64,000 nucleotides of DNA from Inquilinus sp052078665 (GTDB lineage Bacteria; Pseudomonadota; Alphaproteobacteria; DSM-16000; Inquilinaceae), in NCBI RefSeq assembly GCF_052078665.1, contig NZ_JBQJIK010000040.1, forward strand, positions 1 through 64,000, read 5' to 3'. Shown piece after piece: positions 1-9,321 of this stretch. The notes under the pieces are model-generated. The model had not been told where the DNA came from, ran no database searches, and worked only from the letters and a program-made list of their open reading frames with translations. Position numbers and translations under genes: made by a program. Each line of letters begins with the position of its first letter. Position 1 is the stretch's first letter.

Positions 1-2350
1 GGACGAGGTCGATCCAGATCGCGGTGAGCTCGTCGGAGTAGCTCACCGTGTCCGTGCCGGCGCCGCCGTCCAGCACGTCCCCGTGCGCGCCGCCATACAG
101 CAAGTCCTGGCCGTCGCCGCCGAGAAGCACGTCCGCCCCGAAGAATCCGCTGAGGGTATCGTTGCCGCCGTGGCCGGCCAGGGCGTTCGGGTCGACGGCG
201 GCCGCCGTCTCCGCCGGAGCGGCGGCCGCCTCGGATCCGGCCGCCGGCATCCAGCGCTGCAGCACCTCCTGCAGCCGGGCCAGCTGCACCGGCTTGCCGA
301 TATAGTCGTCCATCCCGGCGGCGCGGCAGCGTTCGGCCTCGCCGGCCAGGACATTGGCGGTGACGGCGACGATCGGGATCCGGCCGCGGGTGCCTTTGGG
401 CGCGGCTTCGGCCTCGCGGATCCGCCGGGTCAGCTCGAAGCCGTCCAGCACCGGCATGTGGCAGTCGGTCAGGACCATGGCATAGGACCCGGCGGCCCAG
501 GCCGACAGCGCCTCCTCGCCGTCGGCGGCGGTGTCGGCGGCGCAGCCCAGGAGCTGCAGCTGCCGGACCAGCACCTGGCGGTTCACCGGATGATCGTCGA
601 CCACCAGCACCAGGCGGCCGTCGCGGCGCGCCTGGTCCAGATCCGCCTCGCCGGGCAGCGTCGCCCGGGCCAGCTCCGGCGGCTGGTCCGCCGCCCGGGC
701 GATGGCGAGATCGAGCGTGACCCGGAAGGTCGCGCCGCGGCCGGCCTCGCTGTCGACCGAGACATCTCCCCCCATCATGGTGGCCAGCCGGCGGGCGATC
801 GACAGGCCCAGCCCGGTGCCGCCGAAGCGGCGCGTGGTCGAGGCGTCGGCCTGCGCGAAGGGCTGGAACAGCCGGCCCTGCTGGGCCGGGCTGATGCCGA
901 TGCCGGTGTCGATCACGGCGATGGCGATGCGGACGCGGCCGGCGGCCCGCCGCGCCAGCGACGCCTCGATCCGGACGCTGCCGGTCTCGGTGAACTTGAT
1001 CGCATTGCCGGCCAGGTTCAGCAGGATCTGGCGCAGCCGGACGGGATCGACCAGCAGCAGGGCCGGGATCGCCGGATCGGTCGTGCCCTGCAGGGTCAGG
1101 CCCTTGTCAAGGGCCTGGGGGCTCAGCGCGCTGATCACGCCGTCGATCGCGGCGCTGATCGACACGGGGGTCCATTCCAGCTCGAGCCGGCCGGCCTCGA
1201 TCTTCGAGAAGTCGAGGATGTCGTTGACGATGCGCAGCAGCGTGCGCGCCGATTCCCGGATCACCTGCAGCGACTGGCGCTGGCCGTCGTCCAGGCGCGA
1301 CTGCTCCAGCACCTCCAGCATGCCCAGCACCCCGTTCATCGGGGTGCGGATCTCATGGCTCATCACCGCCAGGAATTCGGATTTGGCCCGGGCCGAGGTC
1401 TCGGCGGCCTGCCGGGCCTCGGCCATCACCTGCTCGGCCAGCCGCCGCTCGGTGATGTCGTAGGTCCAGGCGATGGTGCCGGACTGGCCTTCGAAGACGA
1501 TGCGCTCGAGCGACAGCAGGCCCCAGAAGCGGCCGCCCTGGCCGGTGCGGAACTCGACCTCGGCGTCCTGCACCTGGCCGGTCTCGCGCAGCGCGGCCTC
1601 CAGCCTGGCGGCGTCGCCCGGGTCGGCATACAGGCTGCGCGGATTGCGGCGGAACGCGGCCTGGCCGGCCAGGCCGAACAGGTCGAGGTGGCGCTGGTTG
1701 GCGAACAGGAAGTTGCCGTCCCGGCCGTAGATGGCGATGCTGATCGGGCTGCGGTCCAGGATGTCGCGCAGCAGCCGCTCGCTTTCGCGCAGCGCCGCCG
1801 TGCGGTGGGCGACCGTGTGCTCCAGGGCGTCGTTGGCCTGGGCCAGCTTCACCCGCCCGTCCTCGATGGCGCGGATCTGCTGATAGGCGCGCAGCGCCGA
1901 CACCATGGTGGTCAAGAGCCGCGTCTGGGTCAGCTCGGTCTTGGCCTTGTAGTCGTTGATGTCGTAGGCCAGGATCACGTCCTGCTCCGGCGCCTGGCCG
2001 GGCTGGCCGGTGCGCAGCACGATGCGGGTGGTGGCGTTGCCCAGATCCTCCCGCACCCAGCGGGCGAAGCGCAGGCCGGAATCCTCCGTCTCCATCACCA
2101 CGTCCAGCAGGATCAGCGCCACATCCTCGGTCCGGCGCAGGATCTCCATCGCCTCGGCCGCGGTGTAGGCGTCGATCAGCGCGACGCCGCGCCCGGAAAA
2201 GATGAAGCCGTCGAGCACCAGCCGGGTGATCTGATGCACCTCGGCGTCGTCGTCGACGACCAGGACGCGCCACGGCTCGGATGGGGCGGCTGCCTCCTCC
2301 GGCGCGTCGTCCAGCACCAGGAAATCCTCTGGCGTCTCCGTGCCCGTCAT
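1..2350 (-). CDS. Hybrid histidine kinase/response regulator with C-terminal RTX repeats (3' end outside window)
   Basis: Soluble phosphorelay kinase, at least 783 residues, open to the left edge. Order seen: N-terminal receiver-like domain (about 25-150, phospho-acceptor candidate Asp83 in LLDVVME, followed by the RTGQPGQAPEQ and YDINDYK motifs typical of receivers attached to DUF3369), a coiled linker, a PAS domain (about 215-330), HisKA with His332 in SHEIRTPMNG, HATPase_c (N-box NLAGNAIKF, DTGIGIS, GGTGLGLS), and a second receiver (VVDDHPVNRQ, Asp in LTDCHMP, Lys in YIGKP). An Ala/Pro-rich linker then leads in the same frame into about five RTX nonapeptides (GGNDTLSG, GADVLLGG, GQDLLYGG, HGDVLDGG, GTDTVSYS) from about residue 723. 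No membrane segment or signal peptide is visible. It starts 43 bp after the response regulator upstream, so the two are probably co-transcribed. The kinase identity is certain; the role of the RTX tail is unknown. Confidence 0.86.
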   Translation of the reverse strand, partial: MTGTETPEDFLVLDDAPEEAAAPSEPWRVLVVDDDAEVHQITRLVLDGFIFSGRGVALIDAYTAAEAMEILRRTEDVALILLDVVMETEDSGLRFARWVREDLGNATTRIVLRTGQPGQAPEQDVILAYDINDYKAKTELTQTRLLTTMVSALRAYQQIRAIEDGRVKLAQANDALEHTVAHRTAALRESERLLRDILDRSPISIAIYGRDGNFLFANQRHLDLFGLAGQAAFRRNPRSLYADPGDAARLEAALRETGQVQDAEVEFRTGQGGRFWGLLSLERIVFEGQSGTIAWTYDITERRLAEQVMAEARQAAETSARAKSEFLAVMSHEIRTPMNGVLGMLEVLEQSRLDDGQRQSLQVIRESARTLLRIVNDILDFSKIEAGRLELEWTPVSISAAIDGVISALSPQALDKGLTLQGTTDPAIPALLLVDPVRLRQILLNLAGNAIKFTETGSVRIEASLARRAAGRVRIAIAVIDTGIGISPAQQGRLFQPFAQADASTTRRFGGTGLGLSIARRLATMMGGDVSVDSEAGRGATFRVTLDLAIARAADQPPELARATLPGEADLDQARRDGRLVLVVDDHPVNRQVLVRQLQLLGCAADTAADGEEALSAWAAGSYAMVLTDCHMPVLDGFELTRRIREAEAAPKGTRGRIPIVAVTANVLAGEAERCRAAGMDDYIGKPVQLARLQEVLQRWMPAAGSEAAAAPAETAAAVDPNALAGHGGNDTLSGFFGADVLLGGDGQDLLYGGAHGDVLDGGAGTDTVSYSDELTAIWIDLV

Positions 2351-2393
2351 CCCGTCCCCCTTCGTCGCCGGTGCGCTGCCCGGCCGTCCCCGA

Positions 2394-3098
2394 TCAGTCC
2401 CCGTCCGGGGCATACATGTATCCGGCGCCCCGCACCGTCCGGATCACCTCCGGCTTGCTGGGATCCACCTCGATCTTGCGGCGGAGCCGGGTGATCCGCA
2501 GGTCGATCGACCGGTCGAAGGGTTCCATCTCGCGGTTGCTGGTCAGGTCGAGCAGGCGATCCCGGCTGAGCACCTGGTTGGGATGCTGGGCGAACACCTT
2601 GAGCAGCGCGAATTCCGAGGCGGCCAGGGCGACCCCCTCGCCGTCGAGCGTGGTCAGCCGGCGGGCGTCGAGGTCCAGGATGCAGCGGCCGAAGCGCAGG
2701 CGGCCGTTCGCCGGCGGCGGTCCGTTCCGGCCGCTGCGGCGCAGCACGCTCTTGATCCGGGCGGCCAGCTCGCGCGGCTCGTAGGGCTTGACGACATAGT
2801 CGTCGGCCCCGGTCTCCAGGCCGACCACGCGGTCCACCGTGTCGGACGCCGCCGTGACCATGATGATCGCGATGTTGCCGCGTTCGCGCAGGAAGCGGGC
2901 GACGGCGAAGCCGTCCTCGCCCGGCATCTGCACGTCCAGCAGGATCAGGTCGACCGGGTCGCGGCGCGCCAGCAGCGCCCGCAGCTCGGCGCCGCTCTCG
3001 GCCCCGCTGACGCGATAGCCCTGGCGGGACAGGTACTCCTCCAGGACCCGGCGCTGGAACGCATCGTCGTCGACCACCGCAATATGAGGCTGGATCAT
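2394..3098 (-). CDS. OmpR-family response regulator
   Basis: DNA-binding response regulator of 234 residues. The receiver domain has the acidic pocket VVDDD (10-12), phospho-acceptor Asp55 in LILLDVQMP, a switch Thr in VTAASD and Lys in VVKPYEP. The C-terminal winged helix (about 130-230) ends in the typical RTVRGAGYMY motif with the recognition helix region FDRSIDLRITRLRRKIE. I chose the ATG at 3098 because the sequence MIQPHIAVVDDD begins the receiver fold directly; an in-frame start 23 codons further upstream would add an uncharacteristic leader. The hybrid kinase gene follows 43 bp downstream on the same strand, making it the obvious phosphodonor candidate. The regulated genes cannot be told from sequence. 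Confidence 0.93.
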   Translation of the reverse strand: MIQPHIAVVDDDAFQRRVLEEYLSRQGYRVSGAESGAELRALLARRDPVDLILLDVQMPGEDGFAVARFLRERGNIAIIMVTAASDTVDRVVGLETGADDYVVKPYEPRELAARIKSVLRRSGRNGPPPANGRLRFGRCILDLDARRLTTLDGEGVALAASEFALLKVFAQHPNQVLSRDRLLDLTSNREMEPFDRSIDLRITRLRRKIEVDPSKPEVIRTVRGAGYMYAPDGD

Positions 3099-3224
3099 GC
3101 ATCGGTCCCGACTGGACCGGTCGGGAGGCCCGAACCCGACCGGCTCGCACATGATCAAGTATGCCATGATCTGCGGGGCCTTGCAGCGTCGCTGCGCGGT
3201 GCGGCACGGCCGTCGGGACCGTCG

Positions 3225-3596
3225 CTATTTGACCCGGGTCCAGACCTCGGCGCCCAGCGTGGTGCCGCGCTGCATGTCGGCCCAGATCCCTTCGAGATTG
3301 CCGTTCTTCGGCGACATGGCGAAGACGAAGCCGCCATTGCCCAGCACGCCGCCGACCGCCAGGGTCTTGTCCAGGAACACGCCCCGGCCCACCGACTTGG
3401 AGCCGCCGACGGTCCAGGTGATGAGATAAGTCTGGCCCGTGGCCTCGACCACGGCGACGCCCGAATACTTGCCGCCGTTGGGGTTGGTGCCGTCGACCTG
3501 GTAGGTGCCGGCGACACTGCCCTGGGCGATGGCCGGCAGCGGTGAATGCAGGAAGGCCGCGGTCAGGGCGGCGATGGGCAGGACGATGCGGAACAT
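3225..3596 (-). CDS. Small exported protein of unknown function
   Basis: A 123-residue protein with a clear Sec signal peptide (MFRIVLPIAALTAAFLHSPLP, cleavage likely after AIAQ) and a mature part of about 98 residues that looks all-beta: GTYQVDGTNPNGGKYSG, then YLITWTVGGSK and a terminal EVWTRVK. The pattern resembles small alphaproteobacterial secreted proteins that databases often label fibronectin-binding, a name with little experimental basis. A good ribosome site (GGGGGA) lies 7 bases before the ATG. It is divergent from the histidine kinase gene at 3771, so both may share a control region at 3597-3770. No function is proposed. Confidence 0.8.
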   Translation of the reverse strand: MFRIVLPIAALTAAFLHSPLPAIAQGSVAGTYQVDGTNPNGGKYSGVAVVEATGQTYLITWTVGGSKSVGRGVFLDKTLAVGGVLGNGGFVFAMSPKNGNLEGIWADMQRGTTLGAEVWTRVK

Positions 3597-3770
3597 GGTA
3601 TCCCCCGGTTGGTTCGGCGCCGGACGACCCCGGCTGCTGATCCGCATCATGGCGCCGCCGCGTATCAGGCTCATGTCGCGGCGCCGGGTTTTTGGTATCG
3701 TCTGTATCGCCCCAGCCGACGGGGGCCTTGCGACTGGGGTGTCAGGCGCGTGCGGAAGGACGGGACCAGC

Positions 3771-6398
3771 GTGACGGCCGCCAGCCGATCGGGAGAGCTG
3801 CCGTCGAGACCGGTCCTCGATCCGGTGCTCGATGCCGTTGCCGCCATCCTCGGCGCCGGCATCTGCCTGCTCGATGCCGAGGACCGCGTCCTGGCCTGGA
3901 ACGACACCTATCTGGAGCTGTTTCCCGAGGAAGCCGACCTGCTGCGCCCGGGCCTGCCCCTGGAGGAGACGGTGCGCCGCTTCTTCGAGACCCATCTGGA
4001 GCCGGCCGAACGCCCCTTCATCGACCGCCACATCGCCGCCGCGCTGGAGCGCCACCGCAACCCGCCCGGCTCTTATGCCCGGCAGTGCAAGGATGGGCGG
4101 TGGCTGTCGCTCGAGACCAGGCGCCTGCCCGACGGCCGGCTGCTCAAGATCTTCACCGACGTGACGTCGCGCCATGACGGCGGCGCCATGAAGGAGGCGA
4201 TCACCGCGGTCGATGTCGGCCTGATCCGCTATGCCGGCGACGGCACGTTCCAGACCGCCAACCGGGCCGCCAGCGCCCTGTTCCCGGCGCTGGTCGGGCA
4301 GTTCCGGTCCGGCAGCACCAGGGCCGACCACATCCGGCTGCTGGCCGATTCCATCCTGGCCCCCGGGGAGGCGGTGCGGGCCGAGCGGCTGCTCGCCATG
4401 CCCCAGCCGGACGCGACCCTGTACGAACCGGCGGTGCTGCGCGACCGCGACGGGCGCTGGCTGCAGTTCGAGGAGCGGCACCAGGACGATGGCGGCGTGC
4501 TGATGATCTGGCAGGACGTGACCGCCCGCATCGACGCCAAGGCCGAGCTGGACGGGCTGCGCCTGCGCATGACCGATGCGATCGAGTCGGTGCATGACGG
4601 CTTCGTGCTGTTCGACGCCGAGGACCGGCTGGTGCTGTGGAACGACGCCTACCGGCGGCTGTACGGCCTGGCCGAGGGCGAGCTGCAGCCCGGAACCCCG
4701 TTCCGGACGCTGATCGAGGCGGCGGTCGAGCGCGGCATGTATGCCGAGTCGGGCGACCTCGTCGACCGGATGCAGCGGCGCCTGCGGCACCATCGCGGCG
4801 ACGCGCCGCCGCTCGACATGCCGCTGGCCGACGGCCGCTGGATCCGCATGACCGAGCGGCCGACGCATGAGGGCGGCATCGTCGGCATCCATGTCGACAT
4901 CACCGACATCAAGCGGCGCGAGGCGGCGGTGAGCGACAGCGAGCGGCGGCTGGCCGCGACGCTGGCCGAAGCTGCCCGCCGCACCGCCATGCTGGACGCG
5001 ATCGGCTATGCCGCGACCCAGATCATCGGGCGCAGCACTTGGCGGGCCGGCATCCAGGAGCTGCTGGCCCGTCTGGGCCGGGCCACCGGCACCGACCGGA
5101 CCTACATCTTCGAGGTGCGCGACCGGCCGGGCGGCGGCCTGGGCAGCAACTACAGCTACGAATGGGTGGCGGACGGCGTGCCGGCGCTGATCGACGACCC
5201 GAAGATGCAGGACCATCCGCTGCCCAGCGACCCGGCCGTGCTGCAGGCGCTGATCGACGAGCGCCTGACCGGCGCTGCGGGGCTGAGCGGCTGGAACCTC
5301 GGCAGCGAGCTGGAGCAGATGGAGCTGCGGCGCCAGGGCGTCCGCTCCAACCTCAAGGTGCCGATCCTGTTCGGCGGCCGCTGGTGGGGCACCATGGGCT
5401 TCGACGACGTCCGCGTGGAAGGGCGGTCCTGGCTGCCGGTCGAGATCGACGTGCTGAAATCGGCCGCCAGCCTGATCGGCGCCGCGATCGAGCGTGGCCG
5501 CATCGACGAGGAGCTGCGCCGCAGCGCTGCCGATCTGGAGCGCCGGGTCGAGGAGCGGACGGCCGAGTATGTCCGCGTCAACGAGCAGCTGCAGGGCACC
5601 GTTGCCGATCTGCGCCGCACCCAGGCCGAGCTGGTGCAGGCGGAGAAGATGGCGTCGCTGGCCCAGCTGGTGGCCGGCGTGGCGCATGAGATCAACACCC
5701 CGGTCGGCACCGCCCTGACCGCCGCCTCGCATCTGGAGGAGCGGGCGCGCGCCTTCGCCGCGGTGGTGGCGGGCGGGCAGATCCGCCGGTCGGAGCTTGA
5801 GCGCTTCGTCGACCGGGCGGGGGAGGTGTCGCGGCTGCTGCTGTCGAACCTGGAGCGCGCGGCCGGCCTGATCCGCGAGTTCAAGCAGGTCGCGGTCGAC
5901 CAGACCAGCGCCGAGCGCCGCAGCTTCGATCTTGGCGACTATCTCGAAGGGGTGCTGGTCAGCCTCGGCCCCAACTACCGGCGCACCCCGCACAGCGTGA
6001 CGCTGCGCTGCCCGCATGGGATCGTCATGGACAGCTTCCCGGGCGCGGTGTCTCAGGTGGTCACCAACCTGGTCATCAACGCCCTGGCCCATGCCTTTCC
6101 CGAGGGGCGGGCCGGGTCGGTGACGCTGCTGGTGGCGCCGGAGCCGGAGCGGGTGATCCTGGATTTCGCCGATGACGGGGTGGGGATCCCGCCGGAGAAT
6201 ATCGGCCGGATCTTCGACCCGTTCTTCACCACCCGCCGCGGCACCGGCGGCAGCGGCCTGGGGCTGCACATCGTCTACAACCTGGTCACCGCCAGCCTGG
6301 GCGGGCAGATCACGGTCGATTCCGCGCCGGGGCAGGGCACGCGGTTCACCGTGATCCTGCCCCTGGTCGCGCCCGGTTCCGGCAACGGGGGCGGCTAG
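3771..6398 (+). CDS. PAS/GAF sensor histidine kinase
   Basis: Cytoplasmic sensor kinase of 875 residues. Three PAS-like units are visible (about 20-130 with ICLLDAEDRVLAWND; 136-255; 262-385 with GFVLFDAEDRLVLWND; the first and third are close copies of the PAS_7 type), then a GAF domain (about 405-575, ending LKVPILFGGRWWGTMGFDD), a coiled coil (RRVEERTAEYVRVNEQL), a HisKA-like helix with His639 in GVAHEINTPVG, and HATPase_c with NALAHAF, DDGVGIPPENIGRIF and GTGGSGLGLHIV. The start is uncertain: I use the GTG at 3771 because GGAAGGA lies about 10 bases upstream; the in-frame GTG at 3750 is an alternative. No transmembrane segment and no adjacent response regulator on the same strand; the OmpR regulator at 2394-3098 is only 0.7 kb away on the other strand. 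Confidence 0.9.
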   Translation: MTAASRSGELPSRPVLDPVLDAVAAILGAGICLLDAEDRVLAWNDTYLELFPEEADLLRPGLPLEETVRRFFETHLEPAERPFIDRHIAAALERHRNPPGSYARQCKDGRWLSLETRRLPDGRLLKIFTDVTSRHDGGAMKEAITAVDVGLIRYAGDGTFQTANRAASALFPALVGQFRSGSTRADHIRLLADSILAPGEAVRAERLLAMPQPDATLYEPAVLRDRDGRWLQFEERHQDDGGVLMIWQDVTARIDAKAELDGLRLRMTDAIESVHDGFVLFDAEDRLVLWNDAYRRLYGLAEGELQPGTPFRTLIEAAVERGMYAESGDLVDRMQRRLRHHRGDAPPLDMPLADGRWIRMTERPTHEGGIVGIHVDITDIKRREAAVSDSERRLAATLAEAARRTAMLDAIGYAATQIIGRSTWRAGIQELLARLGRATGTDRTYIFEVRDRPGGGLGSNYSYEWVADGVPALIDDPKMQDHPLPSDPAVLQALIDERLTGAAGLSGWNLGSELEQMELRRQGVRSNLKVPILFGGRWWGTMGFDDVRVEGRSWLPVEIDVLKSAASLIGAAIERGRIDEELRRSAADLERRVEERTAEYVRVNEQLQGTVADLRRTQAELVQAEKMASLAQLVAGVAHEINTPVGTALTAASHLEERARAFAAVVAGGQIRRSELERFVDRAGEVSRLLLSNLERAAGLIREFKQVAVDQTSAERRSFDLGDYLEGVLVSLGPNYRRTPHSVTLRCPHGIVMDSFPGAVSQVVTNLVINALAHAFPEGRAGSVTLLVAPEPERVILDFADDGVGIPPENIGRIFDPFFTTRRGTGGSGLGLHIVYNLVTASLGGQITVDSAPGQGTRFTVILPLVAPGSGNGGG

Positions 6399-7011
6399 AA
6401 TGCCGGCGATACGCCCCTCCGGCGTGGCCCGGCCGGCGGGCAGCGACCCGAGGATCGCCGCCCACCCATGTCACCCAAGTTCCTCTGTCTCGGTCCAGGG
6501 GTGCAGTCCCGAAGTGGCCACCCCGCCGCCGACCGCTTCCGGCTCGTTGCGGACGCTTCCAGGAGAGCAACTGAGCGTCCGGTCCGTCCCTGTTGCTGAC
6601 ATTCAGCGGGCTCGGCAGCTCCTCCGGAGCGGACATCGATCTATCTGCCCCCGAAAGCCAACCTCTGCCCGGAGGCAGGTCGTCCGTCCCCCTTTGCGAC
6701 GCTCGAAGAGTGCCTCTACAGCTACAACGCTCGGACGGGTCTTGAAACCCGACAAGACTCACCATCGCGGGTTGCCGCGTCAGACGACACGGAGCCGGCC
6801 ACGGCCCCATCGACAACGACGACATTGCAGCTGGACGCCATCATCTGTGCCCGTCGTCCGAGTGGTCGATCTTGCAGAACCAACCGCCCAGATGGCTCCA
6901 GGCGCATCACCTCGGTAGGAGCACCTTCTCTCTGAACGCGGCATGCTGTTGTGCCGCGCAGCTGAAAGGTTTAATATGCATTGAAATTAGTGCTCTGAAT
7001 TATTTATCGCC
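6399..7011. other. Non-coding stretch at the left edge of the low-GC island
   Basis: About 610 bp between the kinase stop and the next gene. Several short open frames exist on both strands, but none has a convincing start, a ribosome site or recognisable protein motifs. Base composition falls along the stretch and the last 80 bp are AT-rich (the part around 6970-7010), fitting a promoter for the downstream gene: TTGAAA at 6981-6986 is a possible -35 box, with no well-spaced -10. It may mark the boundary of an acquired segment; I see no integrase, tRNA or direct repeat. Confidence 0.45.
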
Positions 7012-7104
7012 ATGAAATCAGGATCAGAACAATTTCTCCATCGCTCTCGATCTAATTCGGCGGCGATTTGTGATACGCAGGTGGACAACGCGCTCGACCC
7101 GAAA

Positions 7105-9321
7105 ATGCTGCCGCGGGTTCTGCTTTTCATAGCAGCGGTTGCGGTCGGTATCTTCTGCGCGGCGCAGAGCGCCGTTTTTGCGCAGGGAGTTGAACACAGG
7201 TTCTCTCAATCGGAACGCAGCGACGCTTTTCGCGCGATCTCCACTGACATGCGAGACGGCCTTGTGGCAGTTGGCGGTCGCGATAGCGACGGGCAAGACG
7301 GGGCCAAAGCAATCGTCTATCGCGAGGACACCATCGGGCATGTAGCTCTGGAACTTGACATTTCACAGCAGAATGCCGTGTCCACAACACTGGTTGCGCT
7401 CCTACGGCTTGCTGAGGGTGACTATGTCGCGTCGGGCTGGGTACGTTTGCATGAAGTAGAATTCGACGACTGCTTTGTTGTTCGATTTCGTACGGATGGG
7501 CAAATAGTATGGAAAATTAATCTTGGAGGTCCGGGTCACGAACGCTGCTATTTCGCTGTACGAGGTGCCACGGGCGACCTGATTGTGGGGGGGCGGCGCG
7601 AGCGTAAGGAGGAGGCTCGTCAACCCGCGCGCGGAGTCTATTGGCACTTGAACCCTGAGACTGGAGCCGCCTTGGATCCCTCTGGCCGGGAAGTAGGCGC
7701 CACAGGAGGACGACGGAGCGCATTCCAGAGCGCCGTGGCTCTCATGGATGGAGGAGCTGTATTCGCGGGCTGGGTAACGGATGACACGCGGCATGCCGAT
7801 GACGCCTGGGCCATCAGTGTCAGGCCGGATGGGACGACTCATTGGGAGTGGCGCGACGGCGGAGTCGGTATGAACCTGGCAAATGCGGTGATCGCTCGTA
7901 GCGATGGGGGGGTCCTCATCTTTGGATATGGGACAAGGCAGGACGGGTCCACCACCAGCGGTCTGGTCGCCGCAGTAGGCCGCGAGGGCAAGACGGATTG
8001 GCTGAAATTCGTCGATGCGGGAGATATCGGCGACGACAAGTTCTTCAGTGGCGTTGTGATGGACAGCGGTCAAATAATTGCCGTGGGAGGGACGAAAGAG
8101 AAAAGCGAGAGATCGGAGCACGGCTGGATAGCGCAGCTGGGCCAGGATGGAGCAGTGCTGACGAGCCGGGTCTTTGACGATGTTGCCGAGAGCCGGCTAT
8201 ATAGTGCCGGCGTTACCGCTGATCAGAGATTGCTTGCCGCTGGCGTTGGCGAGCGGCCCGGCGGGAAGGGTCGCAACGGCTGGATTGTCACGCTCGAACC
8301 AGCTTGGCCGGACTTGAGAACGCCAAAGGCGATGGTGAGCACAAGCACTGATCTTGGTAAGCTCCAGGCTGGTACCAAGGGCATCAAAGTGACCAAGACT
8401 CTTGCGCCGGGAGGTGCTGAACGCTATTCGTTTGAAATTATTACGCCGCAGCGAGTCGAGGCGGTACTGTTGCCAGTCGACGGCGATTCCGATCTTGCTT
8501 TGATGCCTTCCGACGACGCTGTGCCGATTTCTTCAAATAATTCTGGTGAGGCCGCTGAACTGATCGAGGCCACGCTTCCACCCGGTCGCCACATGATCGA
8601 AGCAGTTGGTCCCGCCGAATCCCCGTCCAAATTCCACCTCATATTGCGTGCCCGGCCAGCGGCAAGCCCGAGCAGTGACGCAATTTCGCTCGAAGCAACC
8701 TGGGAAGAGGACGAACGCAAGCTGGTTGAGCATGGGCTTGAGTTGCTCGGCTACGATCCGGGCGATCCGGACGGAATATTCACCGGAGCGACGCGGTCCG
8801 CGGTACGGGCGTTTCAGGAGCGCTCGGGAGTTCCCGCAACGGGTTGGCTGAGCGAGCGAGATCGGTTTGGGCTTGCATTCGCCGCGGGAAACGCGGCTGC
8901 GGCGCTCGGAGATGCGGCAGCACTGCGTGCAACTCGAGCGGCAGAGGCTCCGGATGCTGTCAAGCAGAGCAACTCGGACAACGACACTTGGTTCAATGGC
9001 GAATTCGGTCCCGGAATTGTTCACGCGATTAGCCGTACTGCGCGAGGATGGACCTACCGTGGGCAGTGGCAGGAGCGTATCCCGAATGGTATGGGGGCTT
9101 TGGCAGACGGCGATCGCGAATGGATCGGGGAGATCGTGGAGGGTTCGATGCAAGGCTACGGCGTCTTCCGATCCCGCGGTAAGACCCTCTACGCTGGTGA
9201 ATGGGGAAGGCGCGGGAAGGGCTTCGGTCATATGGGATACGGCGTGAACCTCGCCAACAAGGCTCCGGTTGCGGAAATATGGTCGGAGGGTGAAGTTCCA
9301 GACCGCAGCATTCCTTACTGA
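7105..9321 (+). CDS. Secreted propeller/peptidoglycan-binding/MORN-repeat protein
   Basis: About 738 residues from the ATG at 7105, chosen because it begins a typical signal peptide (MLPRVLLFIAAVAVGIFCAA, cleavage near AVFAQG); an in-frame ATG at 7012 would put 31 polar residues in front. The first half (about 30-400) has repeated segments of the kind FRTDGQIVWKINLGG / VRPDGTTHWEWRDGG followed by DGGxxFxGW strands, like a beta-propeller of secreted repeat proteins. Residues about 536-590 match a PG_binding_1 domain (LLGYDPGDPDGIFTGATRSAV). The C-terminus (about 648-718) carries MORN-like repeats (YRGQWQERIPNGMG, GEIVEGSMQGYGVF, YAGEWGRRGKG). MORN repeats on an exported protein are uncommon. 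The 3' end overlaps the convergent pbpC gene by 7 bp. GC content is well below the flanking core genes. No specific function is known. Confidence 0.83.
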   Translation: MLPRVLLFIAAVAVGIFCAAQSAVFAQGVEHRFSQSERSDAFRAISTDMRDGLVAVGGRDSDGQDGAKAIVYREDTIGHVALELDISQQNAVSTTLVALLRLAEGDYVASGWVRLHEVEFDDCFVVRFRTDGQIVWKINLGGPGHERCYFAVRGATGDLIVGGRRERKEEARQPARGVYWHLNPETGAALDPSGREVGATGGRRSAFQSAVALMDGGAVFAGWVTDDTRHADDAWAISVRPDGTTHWEWRDGGVGMNLANAVIARSDGGVLIFGYGTRQDGSTTSGLVAAVGREGKTDWLKFVDAGDIGDDKFFSGVVMDSGQIIAVGGTKEKSERSEHGWIAQLGQDGAVLTSRVFDDVAESRLYSAGVTADQRLLAAGVGERPGGKGRNGWIVTLEPAWPDLRTPKAMVSTSTDLGKLQAGTKGIKVTKTLAPGGAERYSFEIITPQRVEAVLLPVDGDSDLALMPSDDAVPISSNNSGEAAELIEATLPPGRHMIEAVGPAESPSKFHLILRARPAASPSSDAISLEATWEEDERKLVEHGLELLGYDPGDPDGIFTGATRSAVRAFQERSGVPATGWLSERDRFGLAFAAGNAAAALGDAAALRATRAAEAPDAVKQSNSDNDTWFNGEFGPGIVHAISRTARGWTYRGQWQERIPNGMGALADGDREWIGEIVEGSMQGYGVFRSRGKTLYAGEWGRRGKGFGHMGYGVNLANKAPVAEIWSEGEVPDRSIPY

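Noticed and set aside
83..2494. Long plus-strand open frame of about 800 codons opposite the hybrid kinase
   Set aside because: It is antisense to a clear kinase and its translation is low-complexity (Gly, Arg, Ala, Gln, Asp) without motifs: the usual mirror frame of GC-rich coding DNA.
3546..3770. Extending the histidine kinase N-terminus to the ATG at 3546
   Set aside because: The extension overlaps the start and signal peptide of the divergent exported-protein gene and encodes an Arg/Pro-rich sequence without domain features.
6400..6918. Open frames on both strands in the gap before the island
   Set aside because: No ribosome site, no recognisable family and no convincing start; I could not turn any of them into a transposase remnant.
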